Assembly (NCBI GenBank): GCA_030272155.1
Contig: CP126206.1
Span: 3,206,001 to 3,270,000, forward strand
Direction: 5' to 3'
Source of the DNA: Tetradesmus obliquus
Lineage: Eukaryota > Chlorophyta > Chlorophyceae > Sphaeropleales > Scenedesmaceae
DNA length: 64,000 bases
In this document: piece after piece, positions 11,095 to 21,147 of the stretch
Numbering within the stretch: the first letter of the stretch is position 1
Layout: each line of letters opens with the position of its first letter
Program-made: the position numbers and the translations under genes
Notes under the pieces: model-generated
Seen by the model: the letters and a program-made list of their open reading frames with translations, nothing else
Database searches by the model: none
Told to the model about the DNA's origin: nothing

Positions 11095-13932
11095 ACAGAT
11101 GTTCCCCGTGTACACCACGCACTGCGAGCAGATGAAGGATGTGATGGAGGAGATCCAGCAGAAGGACGCACGCGAGGACGTGAAGAAGATGGCCCAGGTG
11201 GGTTTTGTTACATTTGTGTTACAGTTGTTGCATGACATGTTACTTTGTCAGATGAAGGAGGTGATGGAGGAGACCCAGAAGAAGGACGCACGCGAGGACG
11301 TGAAGAACATGGTTCTGGTGGGTATTGTTACGTGTGTGTTGCATTTGTTAAATGACGTGTCAGTTTGTTTTGGATGCGAGGCAGCAGCACAGCCCCTGGC
11401 AGTTGCCGTTGGTGTCTTGTGTTGCTCTGCTCCAGCTGTAGCTGTTGCCCTGGTTGGAAGCACATGGATTTCAGCAACGATGTCACCAATGCATGTCAAG
11501 AGTCCCCTTACATAAGCGTCTTCTTATGCTGTTGCTGCTGCTGCTGCTGCTGCTGCCCTACAGGCGCTGGCAATCCAGCTCAGCAACAAGCTGGGCAAGT
11601 GCGTGCCCATGCCTCAGGATGCTGGCAAGGCCAAGCTGGGCTCACGCGGTGAGCAGCTTCTTTTGAAGTTGTCCAAACTATCGTCAAAACTATCGTCATA
11701 GCACACATGGTGTAGGTAACTTTGGTGCATGCTAGCATAATGACCAGCTGACAGGATGCTGGCAATCAGTTGGTTGTTGCGTACATACATGTAGCAGAAT
11801 GAATGTTGCGTCCTTTATTGCTGATTGAACGCTGCGTAATTCAAGCTGTTTCACTGTCAAGTTGAAGCTTGCTTATGTTGTTGCTGACTTTGGTTAATCT
11901 TCTTGTGCTGTTACCGCTCGCAACAGGCGCGCCTGTGCGCGGCCCACCACTCAAGCGCAAGCCGCCAGCGTCACCCGGCAAGCAGCCCGGCTCGCGCCCC
12001 TCCACGCCCCCGCCATCAGCAGCAGCAGCAACAGCAACAGCGAAGGCAGCAGTAGTGAAGGCGGAGGCTGACACAGCAGAGCCAACAGCAGAAGCTGCCG
12101 CGGATGCAGCTGCAGACAAGCCAGCTGCAGCAAAGACAGAAGAGGGGGGCAAGGGAGGCAGCAAGCCATACACGAGCGGTGCTGCCGGCGGCCCGCGTGC
12201 AGTGCGCAAGGGCCAGCCAGCGCCGAAGCAGCAGTTGCAGCAGCAGCAACAGGGCAGCAAGCCGCCTAGGCCAGGCAGCGCAGATGGCGAGCCTGCGCGC
12301 AAGAAGCAGAGAGTGACGCCGCCTAGTAGCAAGGCAGACGGCAACGCCACGGCAGCAACAGCAGCAGAGCAGGAGCCGGGGGAGGTGATGGAGTCGGCTA
12401 ATGCTGAAGGGGGTGGTGTTGCTGCAGGTGATGCAGGTGGTGATGGCAGCGCTGCAGGAGCCAGCAGAGATGGAGGAGCAGCAGTGGCTGGCGACGGCGC
12501 GGGTGCCAAGCCCAAGCGGGAGGCGGTACCCCGGCCGCCGAAGAAGGCCGGCGTAGCAGCAGTAGTTGCGGCAGCGGCGGCAGCGGCAGCACATGCGAGG
12601 GGCCGCAAAGATGGCAGCAGCGAGCTGAAGCAAGAGGAGCAGCCTGACGAGCAGCAGCAACAGCCGCAGCGGCAGCGGCAGGAGGAGCGCAACCGCCACC
12701 CCACGCCTGACCTCGCGCGGGGCCACCACTCACACCATTCGCAGCAGCAGGACGAGGCTGCCACTGCCTCTCCTGCTCGCAGCCACAAGGGTGAGAGGGG
12801 CGCCTCCCCTGGCAGTAGGGAGCAGCAGCGGCAGCCGCACGAGCGGGGCAGTGACAGAGACCGGGGCAGGGAGAATGACAGCGGCAGGGATGGCCGCGAC
12901 GGCGGCAGCAGGCACCACTCAAGGGACAGCCGTGAACAGCAAGACGAGGCGCCTGCTGCCGGTGGTGGTGGTGGTGGTGGCACGGGCAGCAGCAAGCGCC
13001 GGCGCGGCGGCAACGGCAGCGGTGGCACCGCAGAAAAAGCAGCGGAGGCGCCGCCTCAGCAGCAGCAGCAGCCGCGTGAAGACCGGGATAGGCCTAGCAG
13101 CAAGCCGCGGGACAAGGACAAAGACCGCGAGGGGGACGGAACGCCCGGCGGCGAGGGTGGCCGTGAGCAGCAGCACGGCCGGGGTGAGAAGGATCGGGAC
13201 AGGAAGCGGGAGCGCCGCGAGAAGAAGGGCGGCGGGGACCGGCAGCCACAACAACAACAACAACAACAGCAACAGCAGCAGCAGCAAGAAGACCGGCGGG
13301 ACAAGGGCTCTCGGGAGGGCGGCGGCAGCCGGTGAGTAGCGCGGGCCTTGTTCAGTGTTTGCAATGCTAGTTGCTCAGGCAGCATCGTATGTGCGGCTTC
13401 TTGCAGCCAAGGCCAAGACGGTTTCTGTAAGATGCTCTTACTTCAAATCAAATATGTCTCGTATGCCGCAAACAAATGCTTGATTGAAATTGCCCCTTGT
13501 TCAAGTACAGATCATCAATGAGTTGGTGGAAGACACTAGTATGCATCTAGTTCTGCTGACCGGCACCATGTGTGCACCATGCACTCGTGTTGCTGGCGTT
13601 TCCTTGCATGCAGGGACGAGCCTTCGGAGCCGTCAAAGAAGCGCCGCCTTGATGACGACCGCTCGGCAGATGGCGGCGGTCGCGAGCAACAGCAGCAGCC
13701 CAGCCGCCGCCAGCAGCAGGACAAGCAGCAGCATGAGCAGCGCCGTAGCGCCAAGCACACCCCCATCATGGCGCCAGCTGATGAGGCTAAGGCTGGTGGC
13801 AAGAGGGATGGTGGGGGTGGTGGATCAGGGGGAGGTGGAGCAGCGGGAGGAGGAGGGGGAGGAGGGGGAGGAGGTCATGAGAGGGGTGGTGAGGAGCGCC
13901 AACATGGTGGCGGAAGCAGCCGCAGGCGCTAG
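1..13932 (+). CDS. THO2: THO complex subunit 2 (THOC2/THO2), 5' end outside window
   Basis: THOC2 is the scaffold of the nuclear THO complex, which couples transcription to mRNP assembly and export. Exons that join in frame include 785-937, 1272-1454, about 1612-1807, 2461-2605, 2850-2929 (AFWSLRPEEMHVP, matching the FWSL block of the family), 3180-3324, 6722-6808, 7363-7464, 8270-8428 (FIRHCLVPR, ATFCHHF), 9109-9204, 9575-9637 (VWYFDEARYKRDC), 10299-10475 (FKKWQTELFKSL), 11099-11197, 11564-11648, 11927-13331 and 13614-13932. Order and spacing follow the family: FWSL block, coiled coil, C-rich FxxLCxxPR-like block, then KW and GEY blocks. The last two exons form the usual long charged, low-complexity tail (K/R/D/E/Q, poly-Q, poly-G). 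Exon 1612-1807 is an Ala/Glu linker. The gene is bloated by duplicated splice-junction segments and a transposon. The first exons lie upstream of the window. The assignment is strong; exact exon choice among duplicates is uncertain. Confidence 0.86.
440..1180 (+). repeat. Duplicated acceptor-side and donor-side segments around exon 785-937 (THOC2)
   Basis: The complete exon is 785-937 (VLTEGSPDQQLLVPL to VNEICQQ). Partial upstream copies of its 5' half lie at about 440-470, 560-620 and 672-722. Copies of its 3' half with the GTGTGTTAC donor lie at about 993-1083 and, more degraded, at 1136-1180. A truncated copy of the next exon (1272-1454) precedes it at about 1172-1230. Confidence 0.75.
1900..2605 (+). 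repeat. Decayed copies of the acidic exon end and the Ala-rich exon start (THOC2)
   Basis: The 3' end of exon 1612-1807 (LPEEGEAMQG...) recurs at about 1903-1947 and 2093-2138. The start of exon 2461-2605 (ESAAKLALP) recurs before it at about 2215-2240 and 2310-2390. Donor-side copies therefore lie downstream of their exon and acceptor-side copies lie upstream of theirs, all inside one intron. Confidence 0.65.
3890..4045. repeat. Left subterminal cluster of GGAGTACTCC-like palindromes
   Basis: Repeated GGAGTACTCC, AGTACTCC and GGGAGTACT motifs on both strands lie just inside the left end of the transposon. They mirror the cluster at the right end and are candidate transposase-binding sites. 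Confidence 0.6.
4610..4980. repeat. Telomere-like TTTAGGG/CCCTAA sequence in the transposon core
   Basis: Runs of GGTTTAGGG and AACCCTAACCCTA occur on both strands. A 32-bp inverted repeat has arms at 4695-4726 and 4817-4848. A direct repeat around CCCTAGGCCACTGCTAGG lies at about 4730-4752 and 4802-4820. The repeats are degenerate, so this is not a functional chromosome end. Confidence 0.7.
5636..5880. repeat. Right subterminal tandem repeat, four units of about 60 bp
   Basis: Four consecutive units each contain GGAGTACTCCGGAGTGCTAC and a variable spacer, starting near 5636, 5696, 5755 and 5815. They lie immediately inside the right TIR. Confidence 0.75.
6722..6931 (+). repeat. Exon 6722-6808 and a dead downstream copy (THOC2)
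   Basis: The exon end NITAKQNQLAELERKAAHFK with GTGAGG donor (ending 6808) is repeated at about 6869-6931. The copy has an in-frame TAG (AAC TAG CTG), so it cannot be coding. It keeps the donor and nearby intron sequence. Confidence 0.8.
7045..7611 (+). repeat. Copies of the AVLGPLRAERDGLVARHR exon start and the KRMEAEKDTYMAK exon end
   Basis: The main exon is taken as 7363-7464. Acceptor-side copies precede it at about 7045-7108 and 7206-7262, with intron flanks also similar (phrase around CTCTTA-CAGTAT). A donor-side copy follows at about 7558-7611. Confidence 0.75.
7804..9078 (+). repeat. Copies flanking exon 8270-8428 (THOC2)
   Basis: The exon start KPVVKPLAIAFIRHCLVP occurs at about 7806, 7987, 8110 and 8270 (the complete exon). 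The exon end HHFTMALHTMDTPYWPAAFFWDY with GTGAGT occurs at 8428, 8611 and 8802, and in degraded form at about 9008-9078. Acceptor-side copies all lie upstream and donor-side copies all lie downstream. Confidence 0.82.
9205..9330 (+). repeat. TTTGACC minisatellite in a THOC2 intron
   Basis: About seven near-repeats of TTTGACCAA/TTTGACAAA lie just after the donor at 9205. This is an intronic simple repeat with no other sign of function. Confidence 0.7.
9440..9940 (+). repeat. Copies around exon 9575-9637 (VWYFDEARYKRDCNQQTMKFS)
   Basis: A truncated, frame-shifted upstream copy of the exon start lies at about 9440-9478, followed by three CCCTAAA units near 9482-9503. Donor-side copies (NQQTMKFS then GTGAGTGGCTGG) end at about 9738 and 9839, with a degraded one near 9935. 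Confidence 0.78.
10108..10612 (+). repeat. Copies around exon 10299-10475 (THOC2)
   Basis: An acceptor-side copy (ATNATHVHLCSVAEA-like, after TGTGCAG) lies at 10110-10185. A donor-side, mutated copy of the YLQKRNALLIMSKMIQ segment lies at about 10545-10600. Confidence 0.72.
10745..11320 (+). repeat. Copies around exon 11099-11197 with CTG arrays at each acceptor
   Basis: The exon start MFPVYTTHCEQMKE appears at about 10791, 10931 and 11099, each preceded by an uninterrupted or nearly uninterrupted CTG array ending in CAG. A donor-side copy of the exon end (VMEETQKKDAREDVKNMVL, then GTGGGT) lies at about 11251-11318. Confidence 0.8.
11045..11098 (+). repeat. (CTG)16 array abutting a 3' splice site
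   Basis: Sixteen perfect CTG units (11045-11092) are followed by CTACAG and the exon at 11099. The array takes the place of the polypyrimidine tract. Confidence 0.85.
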
Positions 13933-14038
13933 TGGGCGCCATTTAACTCTGCAACCCGGATAGATTGGTGTGTTTCCCCACGTTTTTTTTGGCGGAGGTC
14001 CCCATCGTGCCCAGTGTTGTTTGGGCTTTATGGTTGAC

Positions 14039-14043
14039 TGTAA
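14039..14043 (+). terminator. TGTAA polyadenylation signal of THOC2
   Basis: TGTAA lies 107 bases after the THOC2 stop codon (13930-13932). TGTAA is the standard poly(A) signal of chlorophycean algae. It supports both the gene end and the taxonomic guess. Confidence 0.6.
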
Positions 14044-14529
14044 CAAGGCAACATCACATCACTATAAATCGTCAGGATGTGAGCTAGGTCCCATAATTTT
14101 ATTGTGATGGTACCAGGTCTGTGGGCTTGCATACCAACAATGACGTGCATGTGTTGCTTTGTGCACAATTTGAAACGATGAGACCGACGTCACCACCCTG
14201 TCAGAAATGCCGTGTTATTAATTGTACCATGCCAACATCAAAAGGCAGCACATCTAGATGACGAGATCTGATCACTGATCTATGCTAGCAAAAGCAACAC
14301 AAGCACGACAGCGTCATGCGCATGCCCATTGCGCTGCCGCGCTTGCCTGAAAGGCTACTCAGTGGAATGTGAAGCGCAGCTTTTACATGTTGCCTCGTGC
14401 CCTTTTCAAACATAGCGTCCAACAAAACACACAACGACAACATTAATCGCACCACAGCTGCCCTATCACACATTATGCCAATGAGTATAGCCACCACACT
14501 ATGGCACAACACGCATACCTGCACGCCCG

Positions 14530-14845
14530 CAGAACATTGTCACACTTGCGCCGCCCCAGCCCAACTCAGCTGTGGTGACCTTTGCACGTCTGTTTGATGG
14601 AACCTGTAAGATGGAATGGCACAAGCACGGTTGTAGGATAGCCAGGTGTGTGCGTGTTGATGTTGCCACAACGCAGGCGTGCAAGTGTGCGCAACAGCAG
14701 ACCTGTAAGCTGGCAGAACGTTGTCACACTTGCGCCCCTTCTGCCCAGCTCAGTTGTGGTGACCTTTGCACGTCTGTTTGATGGGACCTGTAAGATGAAA
14801 TGGTACAAGCACGGCTGTAGGATAGCCAGGTGTGTGCGTGCTGTC
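14530..14845. repeat. Two tandem copies of a dispersed repeat of about 130 bp
   Basis: Copies at about 14530-14656 and 14716-14842 share phrases such as GTCACACTTGCGCC, GTGGTGACCTTTGCACGTCT and ACCTGTAAGATG. A third copy lies at about 17708-17835, next to the 3' end of the LINE. This suggests a small dispersed element or a LINE-associated 3' tail. Confidence 0.75.
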
Positions 14846-17519
14846 ATTGCCGCACAGCAGGTCTACAAATCACTATGGCCAAGCCTGATCCACAAACCAT
14901 CCTCAAGTCGTCCACAGCGCCTGACTGGTGCATCCACAGCATGCTGCTGTGGATGACTGTTCAGTGGCTGCTCACAGAAGCTATAAATGATGCCGTGGAT
15001 GTGTTTTTAAGTGCATTCTATGGTTATTCAAGGACAGCACACCTGTGCAGCCGCAACAGTTGTACTGCAGGAGCCCCTCCTGGGGGGCCCCAGATGTCAG
15101 GTGCAGGTGCAGGCCTGGCAGGACACATGCACGGTAGAGGCAGACTATGCTACTTTCTTATTACTTATAATCGTTCAGCCGTGGTTGTTGTACTACTGCA
15201 GTTCCCTTGCAACCCTGCAGGACTGGGCTGAAGCACTTGGTGTGCCGATGGCACATCTTGCTGCCAGCACAAACTGGGCGCCCATTTGTAATAAATTTTC
15301 GAATCAAACGGTTTGTTAGAAGGAATGCGCCTGACAGCATTGGTCGCGCTCCTGACATCTGTTCAAACATCGTGGTTTGGAACTGACAGCCCACCCTAAT
15401 GCGGAGCACCCCATGGCTGATGCAAGCGCAACAAATGAAATTGAAGCTTTGACTTCAATGGACCTGCTTTCAACTGCGCCTGAGTAATGCCTGCGTACAC
15501 AGCATCGTGAGGGGTTGCAGCGTACCTGCCGGGCTGCTTTTACAGCGATTGATGACGACATCTTCACGCAAAATATCACGTCGTAGCGATTACAATGAGT
15601 ACAACAGGTTTATGCAAGTGACCAGCCCAGGATCAGCCAGATCAACAGTGCTGCTACCAACAGCAACCATGGCTGTTGTGGGTGATCCTGGGCCCATCAC
15701 TGTCGTGCGCCTGCTTCATTCGTTACTATATAAACATAATCTATGTTTCTAGCAGCGTTATTGCAGCGTTGACCACACTAGTGCCAGCTGATGCAGCAGG
15801 AGTTGCACAGCAGCAGGAGCAGCAGCAGGCATCCACAACATACATGCACGCCAAAGCACACATGTGTGGGCGGCAAATCCTGGACGCTGGATCTGCTATT
15901 GCACCAAACGTAAAGCAGCAGACAGCAGGTGAGCAAGCTGTGCAAGCCACTAGGCAGGTGGTGACATCAGCAGCTGACCCGAGCACAGCAGCGGACTGCA
16001 GTCCCTCTGCACGCATGTGCATCTTGTCCTGCAGGCAGTCAGCGGTGGATTTGTGAGGGGCAATCAGCCGTAGGGTCAACGCTTAGCCCGCAACAGCTTT
16101 GTCACGGTAGCGCAAGTGAAGCAGTGCTGTGTGGCATACTGAACATGCATGAATTCACATGTATGTTGTTGCGCATGCATGGCTTACGGATCGCATTTGT
16201 GCACATTTTAACACTGCGCAAAGGCTGCCACGGCTACATTCCTTGAATTAGATGCCAAGTTGTGAAGCTGCGCTGATGATGTCAAGCAACAACAGCACAC
16301 TCAGCGGCTGCAACAGCTTGATGCCAGGTGAGAGGATCTGCTGCCAGGTGTACAGCAGAAGCACAGGTTCAGCGACAGCTACATGACCCCAGAGGCAGTG
16401 CACAGCAACGACAACAGCTGGCAGTGGCTGCAGTAGCATGTGATGGCACTAGCTGCTGCAGCGGCTGCCCTGCATGCGCACGACATCACGGTAACACTGG
16501 CAGCAGAAGCAGCAGCAGCACCTGTGATGCATGTTGGCTTGGGTCGCACCACGGGGTGCCTGCAAGCATCAATGCAGTAGCAGCTGCCGTTTGCACAGCA
16601 CTCACCACACGTGATGGTTTGCTGCAGGTTCGTCCAGTGCATCGGGCTGTTTGCAGGCAAGCAGCCTGCAGCGCGACGGCTTTACTCGCGCACAACAATC
16701 TCACTGTCAACAACAGTCTGGCACTTGTTGACAGGTACGTGCAAGGTTGAGCATGCAGGGCGCCATCCAGGGTTCTGCAGCGCAACACAGATCGCATGCC
16801 TGCCTAGTGTCAGATCACCTCCGCAGCAGTAGCAGCGTCAGACTTGCGCCACATGTTGTGTGGGGTCTTGATATGCCAGTGCTTCTATGCTGAGAAGCAG
16901 CAGCAGCGAAGTTGTACAATTCCTGCATGGGGGTTTGACAGCAGCAGCGCTGCTGTAGCAGTTGCACGTACAACACAGACCCCTAAAACACTTTGCTGCC
17001 TTTGTTGTTGCTGCTGCTGCTACTGCGACTGCTGCTGACTTGCCCAGTGCAGTGCAAGCTGATGTGCAGGTTACCGAGTTGCATGCTATGTGTTGCTGCA
17101 GCAAGCAGGCATCGTGGAGCTGTCATTCCATCAAATGCACGGTTTAGCAGCAGCTTAGGGCCTGACACAGCAAGACGGGCTGCTGGAGTGGCAAGCAGCA
17201 TGCTACTGACTGAGCAGCATCAGACAGAACACAATGGTTCAGGTTGCATGTGGCAGGTCACAGCATGGTGTTGCGTTGCAGGGACATAGCACATCTTGCG
17301 GCATTCTTGTCTGTTTTTGTGTACATGTGGCCTGGTACTACAGGTGTAGCAGGAGCAGCAGTGATTTGGCCTTGCAAGCTTCGTACCTGCTGCTGCTTCT
17401 GTTGCTGCACGCTGTGCTCGCGTACCCGGCGCCAGCGCGACGCGAAATCATCGGTTATTGTTATATATCATTGTTGAACATGTTTAATCAATGATACGAG
17501 GCTGGTTTACGCTATCCAC

Positions 17520-17660
17520 AACTTCATCCACAAGTGTGCGAAGTTCATCCACACGCCATGTGGACCCAGACGGATGTGGATGGCCTGTGGATGGCCGTAG
17601 TCCGCTGTGGATGGCAGTGTGGATGACCTGATGTGGACGATTTGTGGATGAGTTGTGGAT
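17520..17660. repeat. GTGGATG-rich simple repeat
   Basis: Irregular repeats of TGTGGATG, with ATCCACA on the left side, make both an imperfect minisatellite and a possible stem. It lies between the intergenic region and the third copy of the 130-bp repeat. Confidence 0.6.
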
Positions 17661-17707
17661 GGGCCTTGACCATAGTGAATGTGCGTAGCAGCAGACTTGA
17701 ACGCTCG

Positions 17708-17835
17708 CAGAACATTGTCACACTTGCGCCGCCCCGGCCCAACTCAGCTGTGGTGACCTTTGCATGTCTGCTTGATGGAACCTGTAAGATGGAATGGCAC
17801 AAGCAGGGCTCTGAGAAAACCAGGCTTTGTGTCCC
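17708..17835. repeat. Third copy of the 130-bp dispersed repeat, at the LINE 3' side
   Basis: This copy matches 14530-14656 over most of its length and then diverges at the right. On the minus strand it follows the last recognisable LINE coding sequence, so it may be part of the LINE 3' region. Confidence 0.65.
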
Positions 17836-19940
17836 TGCAGTACTTGATTTCCACAACAGTATATTCGCGACGACGGGCCTTTCGATTCAAATCGTAGAGA
17901 AACGCGTCTGGTATGCTTTGTTTTTGTAGTTTCTGTCTGACCTTTTTGGGTATGTTCGCTGGTAGTGCCGATGCTGGGATGGTTGACGTCACCTCCAAGC
18001 TTGTTAACAAGCTCAACGTTGAGGCCCACATCCGCAGCTATGAGCTGGTGTCCTTTCTCTGCCATGTATATGGCTTCCACGATAATTGATCCGGCGTTGA
18101 TATGCCGCAACGTGGCTTTCTTCTACAGTTTTGCGCACCCGCTCAGTGCGTGATGTCCTCCGTCCTCCTGTCCGCACAAGGGGCAGAGGTGAGTGTCGGA
18201 CTTTTTGTACCGTTTCAGAAGCTTGCAGGTCGGAAGCAACCCATATCTGTACTGCAGCACGAGCTTCCTGAGGTGACTGGCCACAATTGTGCTGGTCATG
18301 AACAGGTGACTATAACGATGGTCAACTTTCTCAGCCATTCTCTCCCAACTTGCATGATACACTGTGTTGGTGTTTGATTGCCCCAGCTTGCACATGTTGC
18401 GGATGCGAGCCTTTAGGGACTCTTTCATGTTTGGTTCCGGCACAAGGATCGTGTTTGGTGGGTTGTTGTCCTCCGCACCCCCCATAGCAGCCATGACTGC
18501 GATAGACTCCGCTGCTTTACTGGTTGGCGCCTCCGCCTCGGTGTAGAGCCAGTACATGTCATGCCTGTTGTTGCTTGGATCTTTGTATTCGTTGAACGAC
18601 GAATACAAAGATCCAAGCAACAACAGGCATGACATGTACTGGCTCTTCACCAACCAACGGTTGGTCACGCCGTCATCTTGGTCCACCCCTTTGGAGACGG
18701 CTACTGCCGTTGCATCGGCTATTTCGTTTCCAGCGATGCCAATGTGGCTTTCCACCTTCCAGAAGTGGACTGTGTATATAGAGTGTGTTGTACGGCTTAC
18801 TATATCTTGAATCAGCGTGAGATGCTTGTGCTCCCGCATGTCTTGGGGCCGGGTCGTTGCCTTGCGCACTTGAAAGATCGATGCTAAGCTGTCCGTTGCT
18901 ATGTGCAATTCGGTGTCTCCGGTGGTTTCGCAGTTTTTTAGCCCAATTTTTACCGCGACTCTAATCGCCGCCAGTTCCGCCGTGTTGATTGTATTGACGC
19001 ACGCTGGTGCTCCTGGTTCACTCTCAAACCTGCAGTCGACCGCCACCGTCTGTTCTTGCTGTTGTTTACCCGGGTGTGCTGGAACGTGCACAGCCGCCCT
19101 GATCCCAGGAAATGCCTTGGAGTCTTTGTCAAGCACACTCCCGTCTGTGTAGATGAATTCCCGCCATTCATACCGGAGAGGGGGTGGTGTTGGGTGCAAG
19201 TCGATTAGGGCGTGCCTAGCTGCTCTCCGTGCCCTGGGTTGGGCACCTATCAGGGTGGGGTTCTGACGTGTTAGGTTGGCCAGACTTTGTGATCGAGGAC
19301 CGTGTTTGGTGTCAGACGGTCGCTTGGTAAAGGTATTGCTGGCTCTATTGGTGAACTTATTGGAGTCAGCTCCCCGTGCGCCGGCCGCCTTTGGTGAGGA
19401 GTCGCATGCGGTTGGTGGCGCCGTCCACCACTCTGCGTATTCATCATGTATTTGTATACTTATCTTCTGTGTTGCGTCAGATATGTGCGAGGTAATTGCT
19501 CCCTCAACAGCGTTTCTAAAGCTCTCGCCAGTGAAACCTGGCTGAGCTCTTCCAGTACGGCAGGTGTTGCGCAAACCCCTCTATGTTGCCCACTGCCACG
19601 ACATTGACGTTCCATTTCAGTCGTAATGATTGCGTTGGCTTCGTCATCGGGTTTGCTTCAAGCTGGAGTAGCCCGCGGGGGAGGGTGATGAGGTGTTTGC
19701 AACAGTTTGGATTGTCCCTTATCAGCCTCATGTATTTCTGAGTCATGACATCTTTAGAAAACGTTGGAAGTAGCAACAGTGTGAGTGTTGGTGCCGTAAA
19801 GCATGTGCCTCACAACTGAGGTAGGACAATTGGCCACGACACATAGGCCATGTCGGCCACATCAGATTGCAACAGGAAGTCCCGCCATGGCAGTGGCACT
19901 GCCGAGGGCGAGTGTCCTGTGGGAACACATACAACATCAG
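17745..19940 (-). mobile_element. 5'-truncated, decayed LINE with RNase H, CCHC and PD-(D/E)XK motifs
   Basis: The longest frame is 19574-18123. It shows the RNase HI catalytic series: YTDGS (about 19150), NTAELAAIR, IATDSLAS and GNEIADA (about 18735). At its end is CPLCGQ...HHALSGC (about 18185-18138), a C-x2-C-x7-H-x4-C motif. Beyond the stop at 18123, two other frames continue the protein: RHINAGSIIVEAI then ADVGLN (from 18110), and PDAFLYDL...VVEIKYC (about 17911-17845), which fits PD-(D/E)XK. A CCHC plus PD-(D/E)XK pair after the catalytic core is the restriction-like endonuclease layout of R2/Dualen-type LINEs. Dualen/RandI of Chlamydomonas is the nearest family I know. No reverse transcriptase is seen, so the copy is 5'-truncated. 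Frameshifts near 19580, 18120 and 17970 make it a pseudogene. Confidence 0.8.
18545..18646. repeat. Perfect 48-bp inverted repeat with 6-nt loop inside the LINE
   Basis: The arms are 18545-18592 and 18599-18646, exact reverse complements, with loop TGAACG. The 102-bp structure is read through in frame by the RNase H ORF, adding the strange segment MSCLLLLGSLYSSF before its mirror image NEYKDPSNNRHDMYW. It looks like a foldback duplication made by template switching (biological or in sequencing/assembly). Confidence 0.95.
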
Positions 19941-20380
19941 TGGGTGTAGGACGTATACAAAGCCGTCACTGACTTATATCCGGTGTCTCGGCGCTGATGT
20001 ATACCCGATTGCTGGCAGCTGAATAGTCAACTCCCAACTGTTGAAGACGGTATCAACAGAATAAATCACCGGCAACCAATACCATGCTGGCCAGGCAAGA
20101 AACCAATTCCTTCAGCATCAGATCGTAAGCCATTGCACGCTAAAACACACAGTGGATCAGGCAAAGTTTCCACTGACATATGGACACGGTGCAGTGCAGC
20201 GCACACCACTTCCGGTGACTGGAACTCAAAAACTTGTGAGAAGCAGGGGCATCAATGCTTTGGTAAACCAACCAGGCCATGACCCAGCATCATTCCATCC
20301 ATCGACATGCTCGCCGCATCGCTGAACTCGTATGAGTCATGCATGAATATGAAGCACTCATCTCGGACCAATTCTTCGGC
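19940..20380. other. Gap between LINE and purple acid phosphatase gene
   Basis: I see no gene. It should contain the 3' UTR of the phosphatase gene (minus strand). I found no TGTAA on the minus strand close to the stop. Confidence 0.4.
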
Positions 20381-21083
20381 CTAGCCGCGGTTGAGGCCTT
20401 TAGCGCTGTGGATCAGCCTTGCAATGTTGTCCACCAAGCTTGCAGGGCCTTGGACTGTAGCAGTGCTCTGGTCAGAAGCAGTACCCTGGTCTGTGGCAGT
20501 GCTTTGTGCTGCAGCAGTGCGCTGAGCTGAAGCAATGCCCTGAGATGAAGCAGTGCTTTGGTCTGAAGCAGTGCTGTCGTCTGAAGCAGTGCCTTGGTCT
20601 GAAGCAGTGCCCTTCACTGAAGCACATGTGGTGGGCTGCCCCCTGTTGAGCATCACCTTATCCATCGACACTCCCGGAGCGTCACTGTTCCTATAGAACG
20701 TCCACTCGGCGTGCGTGGCATTCAGAATGTCCAGCGTTCCGTGGCCAAACACGGCAGTCCGCACAGCACTAAAGTCTGGCTGGCCTTTGGACCAGCAGAA
20801 GCCTCCCAAGTGAGGCTGGACTGTTGGGCAGTTGCCTACAGGGCCGAAAATAGTGGGGTTCTTGGCCATTTTGGCCACCCAGGCTGTGGCGTTGTTGAAG
20901 GGGCTGGAGGCACACGCTGCAGCAGCAGCAGCAACAGCAACAGCAGCAGCAGGATATGCAGTGTGTTGAGTTTGCCTGCAGGGTCTCAAATCATTTTACA
21001 CCGGGTGGGGTTAATGGCAATCTTGGCCACGTAGGCTGTGGCGGTGTTGAAGGGGCTGGAGGCACACGCTGCAAAGTAGCAGC

Positions 21084-21147
<64 letters not shown>

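Larger units (their letters stand above)
14050..17700. other. Intergenic region between THOC2 and the LINE, no gene recognised
   Basis: I see only short ORFs without recognisable domains. The stretch holds two copies of a 130-bp repeat (14530-14850), scattered CAG/CTG triplets (for example 16990-17035), and a GTGGATG-rich simple repeat at 17520-17660. Confidence 0.5.

Noticed and set aside
11841-13028. Long minus-strand ORF of 395 codons
   Set aside because: It is the antisense shadow of the THOC2 low-complexity C-terminal exon, which has the conserved context and correct splice phase.
16838-17500. Possible small genes between THOC2 and the LINE
   Set aside because: Short ORFs only, no conserved motif, no consistent splice sites.
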